Below, one piece after another: positions 1 to 8,368 of a stretch of 64,000 nucleotides of DNA. The stretch's first letter is position 1. Each line of letters opens with the position of its first letter. The notes below the pieces were generated by a model. The model was not told the DNA's origin, made no database searches, and saw nothing but the letters and a program-made list of their open reading frames with translations. The position numbers and the translations under genes were made by a program. Source of the stretch: Tsukamurella sp. PLM1 (GTDB lineage: Bacteria; Actinomycetota; Actinomycetes; Mycobacteriales; Mycobacteriaceae); NCBI RefSeq assembly GCF_023168325.1, contig NZ_AP025688.1, positions 434,001 to 498,000 on the forward strand. Reading direction: 5' to 3'.

Positions 1-1358
1 ATCGACGAGGCGGGCGCGCGCATGCGCATCCGCCGAATGACCGCCCCGCCGGACCTGCGCGCCTTCGACGACAAGATCGCGGACGCGCGCCGGGAGAAGG
101 AATCGGCGATCGACGAGCAGGACTTCGAGAAGGCCGCGTCGCTGCGCGACAAGGAGAAGCAGCTCATCGGCGAGCGCGCCGAGCGCGAGAAGCAGTGGCG
201 CGCCGGCGACCTCGACGTGGTCGCCGAGGTCGACGAGGAGCAGATCGCCGAGGTCCTGGGCAACTGGACCGGCATCCCCGTGTTCAAGCTCACCGAGGAG
301 GAGACCACGCGTCTGCTCCGCATGGAGGACGAGCTGCACAAGCGGATCATCGGCCAGGAGGACGCCGTCAAGGCGGTCTCGAAGGCGATCCGCCGCACCC
401 GTGCGGGTCTCAAGGACCCGAAGCGCCCGTCGGGCTCGTTCATCTTCGCCGGCCCGTCCGGCGTGGGTAAGACCGAGCTGTCGAAGGCGCTCGCGAACTT
501 CCTGTTCGGCGAGGACGACGCGCTCATCCAGATCGACATGGGCGAGTTCCACGACCGCTTCACCGCCTCGCGCCTGTTCGGTGCCCCTCCCGGGTACGTG
601 GGCTACGAGGAGGGCGGCCAGCTCACCGAGAAGGTGCGCCGCAAGCCGTTCTCCGTGGTGCTGTTCGACGAGATCGAGAAGGCGCACAGCGAGATCTACA
701 ACACGCTGCTGCAGGTGCTCGAGGACGGCCGCCTGACCGACGGCCGGGCCGCACGGTCGACTTCAAGAACACCGTGCTGATCTTCACGTCGAACCTCGGT
801 ACCGGCGACATCTCCAAGGCGGTGGGCCTCGGCTTCACGTCCGGCGATTCCGACGGTGCGAACTACGAGCGGATGAAGCTCAAGGTCAACGACGAGCTGA
901 AGAAGCACTTCCGGCCCGAGTTCCTCAACCGCATCGACGACATCGTCGTGTTCCACCAGCTCACGCAGGACCAGATCATCGAGATGGTCGACCTGATGCT
1001 GAACCGGGTGGGCACCGCGCTGAAGAACAAGGACATGGAGATCGAGGTCACCGACAAGGCCAAGTCGCTGCTCGCCAAGCGCGGCTTCGACCCGGTGCTC
1101 GGTGCCCGTCCGCTGCGCCGCACGATCCAGCGGGAGATCGAGGACGCTTTGAGCGAGAAGATCCTGTTCGGCGAGGTCGGCGCCGGCCAGATCGTGGTGG
1201 TCGACGTCGAGGGCTGGGACGGCGAGGGCAAGGGCGAGGACGCGAAGTTCACCTTCGCCGGCAAGCCCAAGCCGTCGATCGACCTGGAGAAGTCCGACGA
1301 CGAGCCGGCCCTCGTGGCCGACGCGTCCGCGGCGTCGACGCCGGGCGAGAGCGCGTAA
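1..1358 (+). CDS. clpC: ATP-dependent Clp protease ATP-binding subunit ClpC, 3' part, frameshifted
   Basis: AAA+ unfoldase that feeds proteins to the ClpP protease in the cytoplasm. The window opens inside the gene, just before the UVR-like linker (from about 60). The second AAA+ module is clear: Walker A GPSGVGKT at 451-474 and Walker [10 protein letters not shown] near 655-680, followed by the conserved C-terminal subdomain. The frame breaks at about 743-747: a glutamine codon expected after LTDG has lost one base, and the protein continues intact in another frame to the stop at 1358. ClpC1 is essential in mycobacteria, so I infer a sequencing error rather than a dead gene. The tail after about 1240 is low-complexity and acidic. 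Confidence 0.93.
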
Positions 1359-1376
1359 CGCCGAGACCGTCGGATC

Positions 1377-1410
1377 GAGGAGCCGTCACCCTTCGGGGTG
1401 GCGGCTCCTC
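1377..1410 (+). terminator. Intrinsic terminator hairpin after clpC
   Basis: A GC-rich stem of about 15 base pairs (arms 1377-1391 and 1395-1410, one G-T wobble) closes on a TTCG-type loop. It starts 18 bases after the clpC stop. No T-run follows, as is common for actinobacterial terminators. Confidence 0.8.
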
Positions 1411-1589
1411 GCGTTCTCGGCCTGCTGCTCGCTGAGCCGGGCGATCTCTTCCGTGGCGGGCGGGCGCCGTGGGTAACGATCAGTGCGAGCGAATGGGTGC
1501 CCGGGGCGTCGGCCGTGCGCACGCCCGGTCTTCGGCCCGCCCGACGGTGCCGGGCGGTGGTGGGCCGCGGACCGTCGGACCGCCGGGAG

Positions 1590-1595
1590 TAGGTT
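1590..1595 (+). promoter_or_regulatory. -10 element of the flavin reductase gene
   Basis: TAGGTT, six bases before the ATG at 1602. No Shine-Dalgarno is present, so the transcript probably begins at the ATG. Confidence 0.6.
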
Positions 1596-1601
1596 GGCAG
1601 C

Positions 1602-2153
1602 ATGACCGAGGCCGGATTCGACCAGCGCACGTTCCGACATGTGATGGGGCAGTTCTGCACCGGCGTCACGATCATCGCCACGTCGGACGCGCAGGAGAAG
1701 CCGGTAGGGTTCGCGTGCCAGTCCTTCGCAGCGCTGTCGCTGGACCCGCCGCTCGTGCTGTTCTGTCCGATGAAGACGTCTCGCACCTGGAAGCACATCG
1801 AGGCGTCCGGGAAGTTCGGCGTCTCCGTGCTAGGGCAGGAGCAGGAGGCGGTGAGCGCCGCGTTCGGGCGCTCGGTGGACGACAAGTTCGAGGGCCTGCG
1901 CTGGACGCCGTCGCCGCTCGGCAACCCGACGATCGACGGCTCGCTGACGTGGATCGACTGCACCCTCGAGAACGTGCTCGACGGCGGCGACCACCACATC
2001 GCCATCGGTCGGGTGCATCACCTCGGCGAGGTCGACGACGCGAAGCCGCTGCTGTTCTATCGCGGCGCCTATCTGTCCACGAACCACCCGCAGCAGCACC
2101 CCGCCGCCAGCCTGGACTCGTTCCTCACCTGGGACTCCGGCGCCTGGCTCTGA
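1602..2153 (+). CDS. hsaB: HsaB-type flavin reductase (flavin reductase-like domain)
   Basis: 183-aa protein of the flavin reductase-like, FMN-binding split-barrel family that supplies reduced flavin to a partner monooxygenase. The opening (FRHVMGQFCTG, then GFACQSFAALSLDPPLVLFCP) closely follows mycobacterial HsaB (Rv3567c), which serves HsaA in cholesterol ring degradation. No hsaA or other steroid gene is nearby, so the partner and substrate are unknown and the symbol marks family resemblance only. The start at 1602 is supported by a leaderless -10. It lies between the clpC terminator and the convergent mhuD gene. Confidence 0.8.
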   Translation: MTEAGFDQRTFRHVMGQFCTGVTIIATSDAQEKPVGFACQSFAALSLDPPLVLFCPMKTSRTWKHIEASGKFGVSVLGQEQEAVSAAFGRSVDDKFEGLRWTPSPLGNPTIDGSLTWIDCTLENVLDGGDHHIAIGRVHHLGEVDDAKPLLFYRGAYLSTNHPQQHPAASLDSFLTWDSGAWL

Positions 2154-2202
2154 GCCTGTGCCGCCTGCCGGTGCGGGCGCGTGGAGGCCGCGTGACACCG
2201 GG

Positions 2203-2538
2203 TTACGGCGCCGCCTTGCCCTGCACGTCGAGGACGACCTCGAACTCGAGGAGGTCGGCACCCGAGGCGACGGGCTTGCGGCCCTCGCCGCCGCCCGGGT
2301 TGCGTTCGCCGGCGTGGGCCTGGCGGGCCGGACCGTCGCGCCAGGCCTCGAAGGCCTCGTCCGACTCCCATTGCGTGACCACGAAGTAGCGGTCGTCGCC
2401 CTTCACCGGGCGCAGCAACTGGAAGCCGAGGAAGCCGGGCGAGTTCTCCACGGCGTGCGCTCGGTGCGCGAACCGCTTCTCGAGCTCGGGGCCCGCGCCC
2501 TCGGGGATGTGGATGGCATTGATCTTCACAACCGACAT
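2203..2538 (-). CDS. mhuD: Heme-degrading monooxygenase MhuD
   Basis: 111-aa ABM-fold protein almost identical in pattern to M. tuberculosis MhuD (Rv3592), which binds two hemes and oxidatively opens the ring to release iron in the cytoplasm. The residues known to matter in MhuD are in register: Asn7, Trp66 and His75. Compared with the M. tuberculosis protein there is a short Gly-rich insertion near residues 80-86. The ATG at 2538 is followed by SVVKINAI and has a leaderless -10 upstream. The gene is divergent from the hydrolase at 2581, as in the Rv3591c-Rv3592 arrangement. Confidence 0.93.
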   Translation of the reverse strand: MSVVKINAIHIPEGAGPELEKRFAHRAHAVENSPGFLGFQLLRPVKGDDRYFVVTQWESDEAFEAWRDGPARQAHAGERNPGGGEGRKPVASGADLLEFEVVLDVQGKAAP

Positions 2539-2545
2539 GGCTCCG

Positions 2546-2551
2546 ACCATA
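2546..2551 (-). promoter_or_regulatory. -10 element of mhuD
   Basis: TATGGT on the minus strand, seven bases before the mhuD ATG at 2538. It lies back to back with the promoter of the hydrolase at 2581. Confidence 0.5.
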
Positions 2552-2567
2552 CCGCCGCCGGGCCGGG

Positions 2568-2573
2568 TAGGTT
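2568..2573 (+). promoter_or_regulatory. -10 element of the alpha/beta hydrolase
   Basis: TAGGTT, seven bases before the ATG at 2581. It fixes that start over longer in-frame extensions. Confidence 0.6.
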
Positions 2574-2580
2574 GGGGCCG

Positions 2581-3351
2581 ATGGATGAGTGTGTGGGCCT
2601 GCGGGATTGGGGCGGCGGCGAGGGCGCCGCGCCGATCGTGCTGTTGCACGGCCTCATGGGCCGCGGTCGCACCTGGCGGCGGCAGATCCCGTGGCTGCGC
2701 CGATACGGCCGGGTGTTCACGTTCGACGCGGAATTCCACCGGGGCGCAAGACTTCCCGCCCCACCGGACGACATCACCACCGAACGATTCGTCACCGACG
2801 TCGCCGAGATCCTCACCTTCCTGGACCAGGGTCCGGCGACGCTGATCGGCCACTCCATGGGCGGCCTGCACGCCTGGTGCACCGCCGCCGAGTACCCCGA
2901 ACTGGTGCGGGCGTTGGTGGTGGAGGACATGTCCCCGGAGTTCACGGGGCAGTCCACCGACACCTGGGCACCGTGGTTCGCGAGCTGGCCGGAGCGGTTC
3001 GCCTCGCAGGCCGATTGCGAGGCGCTGTTCGGGCGGGTCGCGGGGCGCTACTTCTACGAGGCGTTCGACGACGGTGCGCTGCACGGCGACATCGACGTCT
3101 TCCGCGCTATCGCCGACCACTGGGGCCCGCGCGACCATTGGCCGCAGTGGCGCGCCGTGCAGGCGCCCACGCTGCTCATCGAGGCCGAGTTCTCCGTCGT
3201 GCCGCCCGGGGTGGGGGAGCGCATGGTCGGCTCGTACGCGGGCCCCGACCTGCGGTACCTCAAGGTCGACGGTGCCGGCCACCTCGTCCATGACGACGCG
3301 CCCGACTGTTATCGGGGCGCGGTCGAGGCGTTCCTGTCCGGGTTGGATTAG
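2581..3351 (+). CDS. Alpha/beta-fold hydrolase (Rv3591c-like)
   Basis: 256-aa alpha/beta hydrolase. The oxyanion-hole motif HGLMG is near residue 20. The nucleophile elbow is GHSMGG, with Ser as nucleophile, near residue 97. The catalytic His is in GAGHLVHDD close to the C-terminus, so the triad looks complete. The substrate cannot be read from the sequence. Position next to mhuD and before nei2 matches the mycobacterial neighbourhood. The stop is followed after two bases by the GTG of nei2, so the two are probably co-transcribed. Confidence 0.88.
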   Translation: MDECVGLRDWGGGEGAAPIVLLHGLMGRGRTWRRQIPWLRRYGRVFTFDAEFHRGARLPAPPDDITTERFVTDVAEILTFLDQGPATLIGHSMGGLHAWCTAAEYPELVRALVVEDMSPEFTGQSTDTWAPWFASWPERFASQADCEALFGRVAGRYFYEAFDDGALHGDIDVFRAIADHWGPRDHWPQWRAVQAPTLLIEAEFSVVPPGVGERMVGSYAGPDLRYLKVDGAGHLVHDDAPDCYRGAVEAFLSGLD

Positions 3352-3353
3352 TC

Positions 3354-4232
3354 GTGCCCGAGGGCGACACCGTCCACAACCTGGCCGCACGACTGCGGCC
3401 GGTCCTCGCGGGAAACGTGCTCACCGCGTGCGACATCCGAGTGCCGCGGTACGCCGGCGTCGACCTGACGGGCCGCACCGTCGGGTCCGTGACCGCGCGA
3501 GGCAAGCACCTGCTGATCGACGCGGACGGTGCCGTGATCCACAGCCACCTCAAGATGGAGGGGCAGTGGCACGTGTACCGCCCCGGCGAGCGGTGGCGCC
3601 GCCCCGCGCACACCGCCCGCGCGGTGCTCGCCGTCGCCGGGGCGCAGGTGGTGGGGTTCTCCCTCGGGAAGCTCGAGGTCCTCACGCCGGCCGAGGCCGA
3701 CGGTGCCCTCGCCCACCTCGGGCCCGACCCGCTCGGTCCCGACTGGAATCCTGCCCGCGTCGCGGCGAACCTCGCGGCCGAGCCCGGCCGCCCCGTCGGG
3801 CTGGCGCTGCTGGACCAGAGGATCCTGGCGGGGGTGGGCAACGTGTATCGGAACGAGCTGTGCTTCCTGAGCGGGGCTCACCCGGCGACGCCGGTCGAGG
3901 GGTGCGGTGATCTGCGGGCGCTCGCCGGCGATGCGGCGCGGCTCCTGCGTGCCAACCTGGGGCACGGCCGGCGGGTGACGACGGGCGTGGACCGGAACGG
4001 CATGCGTGCCCGGGGCGCAGCGAGCGGGCCGGCGCACTTCGTCTACGACCGGGCGCGTCGGCCGTGCCTGCGGTGCGGGACGGCGATCGTCGCCGGATCA
4101 CTCGGTGGCGCAGGCGATCCCGAGCGCACGATCTGGTGGTGTCCGAGGTGCCAGCCGCAGCAGGCGCGTCGGCGGTTCCACCGGGACCAACCTGTGGGGC
4201 GCGTTCGGGGTGCTGGCGGAGACGGTTCCTGA
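3354..4232 (+). CDS. nei2: Endonuclease VIII-like DNA glycosylase Nei2
   Basis: 292-aa Fpg/Nei-family base-excision repair enzyme that removes oxidised bases and nicks abasic sites. The mature N-terminus PEGDTVH supplies the catalytic proline (after Met removal) and adjacent glutamate. The helix-two-turn-helix region contains LLDQRILAGVGNVYRNELCF, typical of the family. A C-terminal zinc finger shows CLRCG and CPRC pairs. The whole length follows mycobacterial Nei2 (Rv3297). The GTG start at 3354 is required for the catalytic N-terminus and lies two bases after the hydrolase stop. Confidence 0.9.
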   Translation: MPEGDTVHNLAARLRPVLAGNVLTACDIRVPRYAGVDLTGRTVGSVTARGKHLLIDADGAVIHSHLKMEGQWHVYRPGERWRRPAHTARAVLAVAGAQVVGFSLGKLEVLTPAEADGALAHLGPDPLGPDWNPARVAANLAAEPGRPVGLALLDQRILAGVGNVYRNELCFLSGAHPATPVEGCGDLRALAGDAARLLRANLGHGRRVTTGVDRNGMRARGAASGPAHFVYDRARRPCLRCGTAIVAGSLGGAGDPERTIWWCPRCQPQQARRRFHRDQPVGRVRGAGGDGS

Positions 4233-4323
4233 CGAGAGTGAGTGGGGGCGTTCTGGTCGCGGTGTGTATTTGCTCGGCCGACGTGCCCGCGGGGCACCTG
4301 ATCTGCCCGCGGTTCTGGGCTGA

Positions 4324-4383
4324 GACACCCGGAATGCGCTCAGGCACCCGGCATGCAGGGTGTCTACGCGCATTTCGGGTGTC
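4324..4383. repeat. Inverted repeat in the convergent gap after nei2
   Basis: Arms gacacccggaatgcgc (4324-4339) and gcgcatttcgggtgtc (4368-4383) pair over 16 bases with one G-T wobble. A smaller caccc/gggtg pairing is nested between them. It sits between the convergent nei2 and frnE ends, so a two-way terminator is a reasonable role. Confidence 0.6.
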
Positions 4384-4438
4384 GCGACGAGCGTGAGCGG
4401 GCGTTTCAGGTGTCGCGACGAGCGTGAGCGGGCGTTTC
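4378..4438. repeat. Two-copy 30-bp tandem repeat
   Basis: Positions 4378-4407 and 4409-4438 are identical 30-mers (beginning ggtgtcgcgacgagcg) separated by one base. The first copy overlaps the right arm of the inverted repeat at 4324-4383. No coding function is evident. Confidence 0.85.
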
Positions 4439-4464
4439 GGGGCTGCGGCGGCCGGCTCTGGGGG

Positions 4465-5180
4465 TCAGTCGCGCTGGGGAAGCTCGCAGCCGTCCGGGCC
4501 GCACGCCTCGGCGTTCCCATCGGCGTCGCTGCCGATCACGGTGAGCGGTTCGTCGCCGCGGGCCTTCGTCAGCGCCTCGGTGAACACCTCGGGCGGCTGT
4601 GCGCCGGACACGGCGTACTTGCCGTCGAACACGAAGAACGGGACACCGCCGATGCCGATGCGCTTGGCGGTCTCCTCGTCGGCGCGGACGGCATCCGCGT
4701 AGGCGGTCGGATCGTCGAGCACCGCGTGGGCGGCGGCACCGTCGAACCCGGCGGACTCGGCGATCTGCACGAGCCGATCCGTGCTGCCGAACGCGGGCGC
4801 GGCCTCGGCGAAGTTCGCGCGGTACAGCGCATCCAGCAGCGCCTCCTGGCGGCCCAGTTCGAGGGCCCAGTGGAGGAGGCGGTGCATGTCGAAGCTGTTG
4901 CCGCTGTCGCGGCCGTCGACCTGGTAGGGCAGGCCGAGCTGTTGCGCCTGCGCGCCCAGGCCCCGTTCGTTGGCGGCGGCCGGGCCTCGCTGATCCCGTA
5001 CTTCGCGGCGATCCGTGGGACCACGGGCTCGGAGGCCCCGGCCGTGGGGTCCAGCTCGAACGAGCGGTGGATCACCTCGACCTGATCACGCTGCGGGAAC
5101 GCGGCGAGCGCCTCCTCGAAGCGGGCCTTCCCGATGTAGCAGAAGGGGCAGTTGATGTCGGTCCAGACGTCGACGCGCAT
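4465..5180 (-). CDS. frnE: DsbA-family oxidoreductase FrnE, frameshifted
   Basis: About 238-aa DsbA/FrnE-type thioredoxin-fold protein for dithiol-disulfide exchange, cytoplasmic by lack of a signal peptide. The CPFC active site is at residues 11-14 (DINCPFCYIGK). The C-terminal half has the expected helices and the cis-proline segment GIGGVPFFVFDGKYAVSGAQ. The frame breaks near 4973-4986: GISEAR should continue into AANERGLGAQ but one G is missing in a G/C run. The tail carries an extra CGPDGC pair. It is convergent with nei2 across the repeat-rich gap. Confidence 0.85.
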
Positions 5181-5264
5181 GTCCCGTGCAACGCCCGACG
5201 GTGCGCGCTGATTCCTTCGCCCCCGGTGTCGTTCTTGCGCGTCGGGCCACGACCGGTTCGCGTT

Positions 5265-5456
5265 CTAGCCGTACAGGGCCTCGAAAGCGGCGCGCGCCTT
5301 CGCAACTAGCGCAGCGCGCGTCGCCGGGGTCTTCGCTGCCGCGAGGTCGCAGAGCACGAAGTCGACCTGATCGGGCAGGCCGTTGTTCGACAAGATGAAC
5401 CCCTTGCGAGCTTCTCCTAGCATGAACTCGAAGTTCGCGACCCGATCGGTGGTCAT
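5265..5456 (-). CDS. Small protein of unknown function, 63 aa
   Basis: Not recognised. A 63-aa mostly helical protein with an aromatic N-terminal part (VANFEFMLGEARKGF) and an Ala-rich C-terminal helix. A GAGG motif stands before its ATG. It starts 35 bases after the end of the GIY-YIG gene on the same strand, so it is probably the last gene of the VWA/GIY-YIG cassette. Intact reading frame, no membrane segment. Confidence 0.55.
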   Translation of the reverse strand: MTTDRVANFEFMLGEARKGFILSNNGLPDQVDFVLCDLAAAKTPATRAALVAKARAAFEALYG

Positions 5457-5490
5457 CGCGCCTCACTCTCGTCGAGAAGCCGTCCGACCG

Positions 5491-7237
5491 TCACGCGCAG
5501 AACCGGGGTGCTCGGGTGAGGCACTCGCGGGCGAACTCCGGGTTGTGGCTCTGTCTGCGTGTCGCCGCAGACGCGCGAACTCGCATGAGGTTCAGGCACA
5601 GAGCTGCGGCCGCGCGGGTTACCGCCGTGTCGTTCACCAGGCGTTGCAGGACTACGAGGTCGTCGGCGTGGAAGAGTGCCGACTCCGGCCCAGAGTCCTT
5701 GTACCCGGCATAGTCCAGGCGCGCTCCTTGGTCCGACGGGCAAGGGCGATGTACTCGTACTCGCTTCCATCGGTGAGTTCGGGTTCGTAGACGTGGACGA
5801 AGCCGCTCAGGTGGCCGGACTTCTTCGACCGGGTAATCGTGAGGGCCTCTGTGGAGCCCACCGACAGGCAAGCGACTGTGTCGGAACGCTGCGTTGTGTT
5901 TCCCCTGACCGTGGATGGCATGCAGCTCAGCGTCCAGTGGCGGACTTCGGTGTGCAAGGGGAGCGGGACGCACCGCGCGAGAAACGCGGCGACGATGTCG
6001 ACGACGAGGCGCTGGTCGACATCAGCCAGCACCGACGAGAACCTTCCGAAGTTGTACGCCGCGCCAGCACTCAGCGTGTCGACTCCGGCACTCCGTTCCC
6101 CGGCGAGATCGACTCCATTGGCTGCCAGTCGATCGGCCCGCCATGACTCCTGGTCCTCGATGCTCATCAGTTTGTCGAACTGCTGGTCGGTCGCAAGGAT
6201 CACGGACATCCCGTCCTTGTTCCGTGCGGTCAAGTGGTCGAACTGAGCTTGGTCGATCAACGTCTTCTCAACACAGAGGAGGTACCTGTTGGGGTCCGGT
6301 GCAGCGAGCGCTGCGGGCTCGGGGCGCAGCCGGATCGATGAGATGTCGTCGTACTTCTTCGCGTGGGCTCGGAAACGGTTGGCGATGTCGATCGCCTTGC
6401 CGACGTAGCACGAGCCGTCATGGAACTCGATGAGGTAGATGCCCGCTCGAGACGCGCCGAGCCTGGCGGCAATGGCGCGGGGAGTCGGGCAGTTTACGTG
6501 GATCGCGAAGCCGTTCGCGGCTGCCCAGTCCACAAGTGCATGCCGTCGGGCCTCGATCTCCGCCGTCGTCGGAGGTGCGACGGCAGGGTGCGCACGCAGG
6601 GGGAGCGACGGAGAGGATTCGTGAGACGCAGCTGGAAACGTGGTCGTCAGGGTCCAGTCGGGAGCCCAGGCGAGCGCTTCAACGACGACTTGTTCGGCGC
6701 TCAACTGATGGCGAATTCCACCGACTTCGACCCATGTCGACGTGTCGTCGAAGATCCAGCCCTCGGCGGGGTCCTTGCGCCACAATGCTTGTGCCCACGG
6801 TGCGCCGTCACGGCGAGCAACGACGTGCGTCGCCCCGTCTCTCGATCGATCGACCATGTGGTCCTCAATCCCGCTGCGACGAACGCGTCGAGTACATCGA
6901 GCAGAGGCGAACTGTTCGATGCGATCGCCTGAACCTCATCGCCATTCGCGGATTCGATGTCGTTGGCATCCGCACGGCACGCGAGTGGGATGGGCGGCTC
7001 GTCGGTCGTCGATGAGTCGACGTCCTGCGACAGGACCCATACGCCGTTGACAACCACCTTGTCGGTGTACTGCTCGCCGAGGACATCGGTCGCCAGCGCG
7101 ATCGTGCCATCGGCGGTGCTGGTCAGCTCCACAGTCCCATCGAGGGCGAGGAGCCACATGCCGGCGACATAACTCCGCATGTCGACGTGCATCCCCCAGA
7201 AGATGTCGTCGACCAGAAGACCTTGGTGAGCGTTCAC
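5491..7237 (-). CDS. GIY-YIG domain protein with unknown N-terminal region, two frameshifts
   Basis: Three overlapping frames read as one product of about 580 aa. The first segment (7237 to about 6845) has no recognised domain. The middle carries a GIY-YIG nuclease-like core: RAGIYLIEF, then CYVGKAIDIANRFRAH about ten residues on, and a downstream Glu in CVEKTLIDQ. The last segment (after about 5720) contains HADDLVVLQRLVNDTAVTR. Breaks lie near 6838-6850 and 5716-5725, each explained by one missing base. The GTG at 7237 overlaps the VWA stop as GTGA. Base composition is clearly lower in GC than the neighbours, which suggests transfer. Two overlapping genes instead of one is the alternative. 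Confidence 0.65.
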
Positions 7238-7875
7238 TCCGCCGCCTCGCGGCGCTCGGAGGGGGCGAAGGCGGGCATGGCGCCGGGGGCGCCGTCGAGC
7301 CTGGCTGACCGGTAGTCGCGGACCTTGCGGCCCACCATCTCCTGCGCCTCCTTGGCCCGCCCGCGGGAGTAGGTGACGGAGTACTCGTCCTTGACACCGA
7401 TGCTGCGGCCGACCTCGATCGCGTCCTGGTCGGCGCCCATGTAGAGGAACTGCCAGCCGTACTTGTCGGTCTGGTGCTCGACCATGGCCTTGATCGCGGC
7501 GTGCGTGTACTCGGTGCTCGAGTTCTCCAGGCCGTCGGTCATGATCGCGACGATCACGGTGCCCGGGCGCTGGTCCTCGTCGAGCGCGGCGAGCTCCTGG
7601 CCGGCGTCGTGGATGAGCCTGCCCATCGAGTCGAGGAGCGCGGTGGAATGGCGCGGGATCAGGGTGAGCGGACGCACGTCGGCCACCGGAAGCCCCTGGA
7701 AGACGGGCGTGTACTCGGTGTCGAACTGTGCCAGCGAGACGATGCACTCCCCGTCGCCGGAGCGTTGCTCGGCGATGAAGGCGTCGAAGCCCTGCTCGGT
7801 GGCCTGCTTGATCGAGGCCATCGAGCCCGACCGGTCGAGGAGGAAGTAGATGTGTGTCTTGCGCGGGTCGGTCAT
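7234..7875 (-). CDS. VWA domain protein
   Basis: 213-aa protein made of one von Willebrand factor A domain. The metal-ion-dependent adhesion site is visible: DRSGSM near residue 14, a Thr-rich segment around HSTALLDSM, and MTDGLEN later. It ends in a polar Arg/Ala-rich tail. No signal peptide, so cytoplasmic. VWA proteins usually bind partners through Mg-coordinated acidic residues, and the partner here is not known. The ATG at 7875 is preferred over an in-frame TTG at 7920 because the family starts with this sequence. The TTG overlaps the upstream stop and remains possible. Confidence 0.75.
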   Translation of the reverse strand: MTDPRKTHIYFLLDRSGSMASIKQATEQGFDAFIAEQRSGDGECIVSLAQFDTEYTPVFQGLPVADVRPLTLIPRHSTALLDSMGRLIHDAGQELAALDEDQRPGTVIVAIMTDGLENSSTEYTHAAIKAMVEHQTDKYGWQFLYMGADQDAIEVGRSIGVKDEYSVTYSRGRAKEAQEMVGRKVRDYRSARLDGAPGAMPAFAPSERREAAE

Positions 7876-7916
7876 GGTGGCCCCGTTTCGTGAGGTGAGT
7901 GGATGTCGGATGGTGG

Positions 7917-8282
7917 TCAAGAACGGCGACGGGCGGTGAACTTCAGTGGCGGCGCGGGTGCGGGCTCGCCCCGCTCCCTGTCGTACCGGGCCCGTTCGAC
8001 CCCGGCGGCGGTCACCCGGCCGGCGTCGTTCGCGTAGCCGCCGAGGGTACGGGTGCGCGCGAGCCGGGGCCCGACGGCGTTCTCCGTCAGCCCGGCGCTG
8101 GCGCCGACCGCGCGGATCGACGCGCGGTCGTCGACCACGGCGCGGGCCATCGTCTCGTCGATCAGCGCCGAGAGCTGCTCCGCAGCCTCCCGGAGCGGAA
8201 TCAGTGCCGCGGAGTCGGATTCGCCGTCGGCGGCGGTGACCAACTCGCGGATCCGGTCAAGAGTCGATCGCTCTGGGGGCAT
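7917..8282 (-). CDS. Hypothetical protein with possible helix-turn-helix, 121 aa
   Basis: Not recognised as a named family. The sequence is helical, with an acidic first half (LREAAEQLSALIDE). A stretch resembling a helix-turn-helix (ASIRAVGASAGLTENAVGPR) lies at about residues 53-72, and the tail is basic (FTARRRS). It is the first gene of the VWA/GIY-YIG series. A very strong palindrome (8297-8339) ends 14 bases before its ATG, so it may be a regulator acting there. That role is inference only. Confidence 0.6.
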   Translation of the reverse strand: MPPERSTLDRIRELVTAADGESDSAALIPLREAAEQLSALIDETMARAVVDDRASIRAVGASAGLTENAVGPRLARTRTLGGYANDAGRVTAAGVERARYDRERGEPAPAPPLKFTARRRS

Positions 8283-8296
8283 GACCCACCATAACG

Positions 8297-8339
8297 CACG
8301 AAGTGCGTATCCGCAATAACTGCGGATACGCACTTCGTG
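8297..8339. repeat. Perfect 19-bp inverted repeat between katA and the VWA cassette
   Basis: Arms cacgaagtgcgtatccgca (8297-8315) and its exact complement (8321-8339) with a five-base loop. Each arm is itself made of two short palindromes (gcac-gaa-gtgc and tgcg-ta-tc-cgca). It lies 29 bases after the katA stop and ends 14 bases before the ATG at 8282. It can be a katA terminator, an operator for the downstream gene, or both. Confidence 0.85.
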
Positions 8340-8368
8340 AGGTGCGAGCGCCGGCCGGCGGCGCGGGA

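Noticed and set aside
742-780. True inactivation of clpC by the early stop at 778
   Set aside because: Downstream codons are fully conserved, the gene is essential in relatives, and the window holds many identical one-base losses.
863-2005. Long minus-strand open frame (380 aa) opposite clpC and the flavin reductase gene
   Set aside because: It mirrors two clear plus-strand genes, has Ser/Arg/Pro-rich shadow composition and no recognisable domain.
4378-4438. Possible CRISPR array because of identical 30-base repeats
   Set aside because: Only two copies with a one-base spacer and no cas genes, so it is a tandem duplication.
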